Assembly (NCBI GenBank): GCA_037975125.1 | Contig: JAJQOW010000014.1 | Location: 620,001-684,000 of the forward strand | Source of the DNA: Latrodectus hesperus | Lineage: Eukaryota > Arthropoda > Arachnida > Araneae > Theridiidae | Direction: 5' to 3' | Length of the DNA: 64,000 nucleotides | Shown: piece after piece, positions 60,597-64,000 of the stretch | Layout: each line of letters starts with the position of its first letter | Numbering within the stretch: position 1 is the stretch's first letter | Made by a program: the position numbers and the translations under genes | The notes under the pieces: generated by a model | Told to the model about the DNA's origin: nothing | Seen by the model: only the letters and a program-made list of their open reading frames with translations | Databases searched by the model: none

Positions 60597-60778
60597 ATGC
60601 TTAGACGAAATGCGCGGAAGTTGTTGAAATATATTTTTTTGGCTGTTTTATTACTTATTGGTTGCGGATTACTTTTTAAATCATTTATAACTGTTAATAA
60701 TATTGATTCTGAAAATTCTAAAATTAAGGGAAAGTATTTAGGATTACCTGATGCTCCGAATTTACACAGAATTTCTTC
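60597..60778 (+). CDS. Possible first exon of a type II membrane protein
   Basis: An ATG at 60597 opens 67 codons: a basic start (MLRRNARKLLK), a hydrophobic helix (about residues 12-27, YIFLAVLLLIGCGLLF), then a polar stem (about 37-60, including GKYLGLPDAPNLHRISS). This is the layout of a signal-anchor such as in Golgi glycosyltransferases. A donor-like SS|GTAAAT at 60779 would end the exon at 60778; without splicing it stops at 60800. No catalytic domain is visible and no downstream exon was found before 64000, so the function cannot be named. A chance frame remains possible. Confidence 0.4.
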
Positions 60779-61364
60779 GGTAAATAATACCGTTGTTTGA
60801 AATTTCAATAATTATCAATACTTTAATATTGATTTTTATGCAAATATTTTAATAATATTTGTAAAAAATTCATTTAAATAGTTTTTTTGTTGACTTTTTA
60901 ATAATTATTGATTTTTGATTAACACACACCAAATTAAAATTTTTAACCTAAATTTATCAACCAACTAAAAAGGAATAAAAAATATGTTACATTATTTGAC
61001 AGGCTTTTAATTTTTCATTAGACTGTTATTTAACTTTTTATATTTTAATATACAGTTATAGTATTCACAGTACAGTTCACAGCAATTAATACAGTTATAG
61101 CAAGTTTCAAGTAAAACTTAAAAAAATATTATTTTTGAATTATTATTATTTTATTATATATTAAATTGATATCATTTTATAATTATTTTTAAATTTCTTT
61201 TAAAATATTTTCTTGAATTTTATAAAAGAATTTACTCATTCTGTGCATTCTTATAAAAATGAGTTATGTTTTATTGAATTTCAAATTTAAATTAATTTTA
61301 TTTTAAAATTAAAATGCTTGTTTTTTAAAAAATAAAAAATGTTCAATTTATTTTTAAAAAAAAG

Positions 61365-61585
61365 AATCTAAAAATTTTTTAAATATCTAAGGAGTGCATG
61401 TTGTTTAAAATGTATTAATTTTAAGCATATTTATCATCTATTGAATATGTTGTTAAAATAATAAATAAAAAAATGTTCAATTTATTTATTATTTTAACAA
61501 CATATTCAATAGATGATAAATATGCTTAAAATTAATACATTTTAAACAACATGCACTCCTTAGATATTTAAAAAATTTTTAGATT
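61365..61585. repeat. Perfect 105-bp inverted repeat with 11-bp spacer
   Basis: Arms at 61365-61469 and 61481-61585 are exact reverse complements over 105 bases; the spacer is aaaatgttcaa (61470-61480). The centre aaaaaatgttcaatttattt (61468-61487) is also present once outside the palindrome at 61334-61353. No TIR family is recognised. Confidence 0.97.
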
Positions 61586-62261
61586 TTTTTTTTTTTTGCC
61601 TTCATTTCACTGTATTTTTATGTTAACTAAGAACAATAGCACTTTCATTAAAGATTTAGGTGTTGCATTTTATAATAAGATTCTATAGCATTAAGAAATT
61701 ATATTAGGATGCAAAGTATTAAAATCATCAAAATCTATGGTTCTTTTAATTAATTCTTTTGTATAGATACTGGCATTTTTAGTAATTATCTTTTGTTACA
61801 CACATATATATAAAGTAATTTTTTGATAAAAGGGAATTTTTAAGTATATCTACATTTATTCATAAATGCTCTTATGAAACATTATGATATTATTTATGTT
61901 TTTAAATGTATGAGGTCAAATATATTTTAATTTTTTTATATTTTGTGGAAATTGCATAAGATTTTGATTAAGTATTTTAAAGAGTCCAGAAGTGTTTTAG
62001 ACAATTTATTAATGTGTTTAGAAATGTTATTAATTGTTGAAAATCTTAATTTGCCCTTTCATACAATATTTGAATTATAGTTCATTAATATTAAATTTAC
62101 TTGTCTTGTCCTTTTTTAAACATCTATTTCAGAATATATCTAAGTTTTCATATATTAAGTAGTTACTAAAATATATAACTGAAATATTAAAGGATTTTTT
62201 AATTGTACTGATTAATTATAAGGTAAATAGACTTAAATCTTGTATCTATTTATATTATGTA
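61586..62261. other. AT-rich stretch, no gene seen
   Basis: Starts with the poly-T at the edge of the palindrome. No coding or structural feature recognised. Confidence 0.5.
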
Positions 62262-62345
62262 TACAGTAGATCTTGATTTTTCTAAATATTTGGCGGGACC
62301 AATAAAATAGTTCTTATAAAATTGAAAGTTCATAAAATCTGAAAA
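62262..62345 (+). mobile_element. Tigger/pogo-type terminal sequence
   Basis: The segment tacagtagatcttgattttt followed by atttggcgggaccaataaa and a tagttc...aaagttc pair resembles the terminal region of Tigger/pogo-like DNA transposons (CAGTAGAACCTCGATTA-type start with a TTTGGCGGGACC core). Sequence to about 62700 may be the interior. The opposite terminus was not found. Confidence 0.5.
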
Positions 62346-62699
62346 AAAACTGTTAAATTTTTTTACTTTTTTAAGTCACATTGCTTATTTTTTATTAGTA
62401 AAGTATTAGAAAAAAATTATTTAGTATTTATTGTATATAAAACATATAAAACAAAATTCGTATTAAAAGAAATTTACTACAATTTTGTTGAAGAAAAACT
62501 AGGGAAAATAATCACATACATTTTTCTGTTTCACAACCACATATTTAAAAGCATATTTTGTAAAATCCTTGGAAACAACTCGGGTTCAATGCAATTCCCA
62601 AATTATGTTACTTCACACAATATCTGATTTTCAAAGTCTTGATTGCACACAAGCTTGAACTTTGAAGATTGCAATCTTGTACAATCTGACACTAATCAA

Positions 62700-64000
62700 A
62701 TATCAGTATTTTGAATATTTCATTATAATCAATTATTACAAACATATTGTAAAGTACTAATAACTAGAAATTAATTCTGCAATGATTATTACATATTAAA
62801 AACTAAGGCTAAAGGCTAGATGTAAGTTTGGGGAATATTACTGCATATATATGGCCATATAATCATTCTAAGAACATTGTTGCATACCTATGCCAGTGAT
62901 TCTGCAAGCAATGATTAGATGAAATATATAATTTTGTTAATTAATATTGCTGTTGTAATATTTTGGGTTATATATTAAATATTGTTTATAAATGTTTCAT
63001 ATATTTGTATTGAGATTTGTTTAGAATGGTGATGATTAATTTGGAAGTCTAGTTTTTTATAAGATTATTTTTATTGCACATTTTAAATTGGGACTAAATT
63101 GCACTACTGTGATTTTCTTTAATGTGGGTGTCACTGCCCAGTTAATTAAAATTCAAATTTTCATAAAAATGCATGTTATTTACGTTTTTTAATTTATTAC
63201 CCTATTGTTTATATTTACTTGTGGTTTTGTTTGATACAATGTATTTTTAAAGTATATTTATTCATTTGATTAATTAAAAGAAAATAAAAAATTGATTATT
63301 ACTTTTTATTGTCTCATTACAAATAATAGTGTTGATTTTCAGAGATTTATATTCGTTTTGTAATGTGTAAATTTTGTAAAATATGTGTAGTTAATTTTAT
63401 AGCCTTAAGTTCTATAGTTCTTTACTAAGTAAATGTAAAAATAGCATGATATTGTAGTATTCAAAGTTCAAGATAAAGTACGATTGGGATTTTTAAAACT
63501 AAGATTTTATCACATCTTGTTTAGAAACCAGAGTTTTCATAAAAATGTATGTTATTTACATTTCTGATTTAGATATATAATGCATTTGTTAATACCTTCT
63601 TGGTTTTGTTATATTCCTTTTCCACCTAAAAGTAAATCTTTTCGGAAATACAATCAGAAATTTGAAAAATTTAGCACATAAGTGTTCATATTACTGGTTG
63701 TTAAAAGTGCTCAATTTCAGTAATTTATAAAACTCTTCCATTTTTTAAGGATTTATAATGATTATGTAGTTGGTTGTATGTATTAATAAAAACTAATAAA
63801 CAATTTATGTAGGATAACTAAAACATTACAAAGAGTTTTTACAATGTATGTTTACTTGAGAAGGGCTCTCAACCAACAACTGAGCCAGGTCTTCTCAATA
63901 ATGAGTTCATTCTTTTCACTGAAGGAAAGTGTTTATATATTAATGTAAACACTACAATTTTTGCTTGTTTTAATAAGAAATGAATTAATGACAGCTACAT
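62700..64000. other. AT-rich stretch to window end, no gene seen
   Basis: No open frame with splice or domain support, no RNA gene and no recognised transposon. If the frame at 60597 is a real first exon, this is its intron. Confidence 0.5.

Noticed and set aside
60509..60808. A minus-strand frame of 99 residues over the membrane-protein start
   Set aside because: It overlaps the plus-strand frame fully, has no recognisable domain and no splice support.

Overview
The window looks like AT-rich nuclear DNA from an arthropod, probably a chelicerate and perhaps a spider. This is inferred from spliceosomal introns of 0.1-9.4 kb, metazoan gene families, and a dense, mixed load of decayed transposons (LOA-like and I-like LINEs, BEL/Pao, Ty3/gypsy, Tc1/mariner, Helitron, P/THAP, tRNA-derived SINEs, MITEs). 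I see no bacterial-type operon, CRISPR array or rRNA gene. The species cannot be fixed from sequence alone.

Two host genes dominate. On the minus strand, 28877 down to at least 10086, is the N-terminal part of a TOG-array protein of the TOGARAM/Crescerin family (ciliary microtubule regulator). It has one large 609-codon exon carrying two HEAT/TOG arrays, then four small exons with matching phase; the remaining exons are not seen and probably lie beyond base 1. On the plus strand, 29628-52807, is a complete cytoplasmic tryptophanyl-tRNA synthetase (WARS1) of eight coding exons and 414 residues. The two genes are divergent, with 750 bp between start codons; that interval holds a tandemly duplicated segment of about 55 bp next to the WARS1 start.

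Layout. 1-5.1 kb: small fold-back palindromes and a BEL/Pao pol fossil. 5.1-10 kb: AT-rich, with one intact SINE flanked by target duplications. 10-28.9 kb: the TOGARAM-like gene, whose introns hold a Tc1 fossil, a TA-flanked MITE, two copies of a tRNA-SINE with perfect target-site duplications, and a nearly full-length but broken LOA-like LINE (ORF1, ORF2, structured 5' UTR). 29.6-52.8 kb: WARS1, whose introns hold a LINE 3' end, a gypsy pol fossil, a piggyBac-like MITE, a Tc1 fossil, two head-to-tail Helitrons, a third SINE copy and an unexplained antisense exon-like pair. 54.5-60.1 kb: a 5'-truncated I-like LINE and a THAP/P-element fossil. 60.6 kb: a possible first exon of a membrane protein gene running off the right edge. 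61.4 kb: a perfect 105-bp inverted repeat.

None of the mobile elements has an intact coding frame. I did not find a clear new multi-gene system. The most unusual items are the perfect palindrome, the abutting Helitrons, the structured LINE 5' UTR, the duplicated WARS1 upstream segment, and the antisense exon-like pair in the last WARS1 intron.
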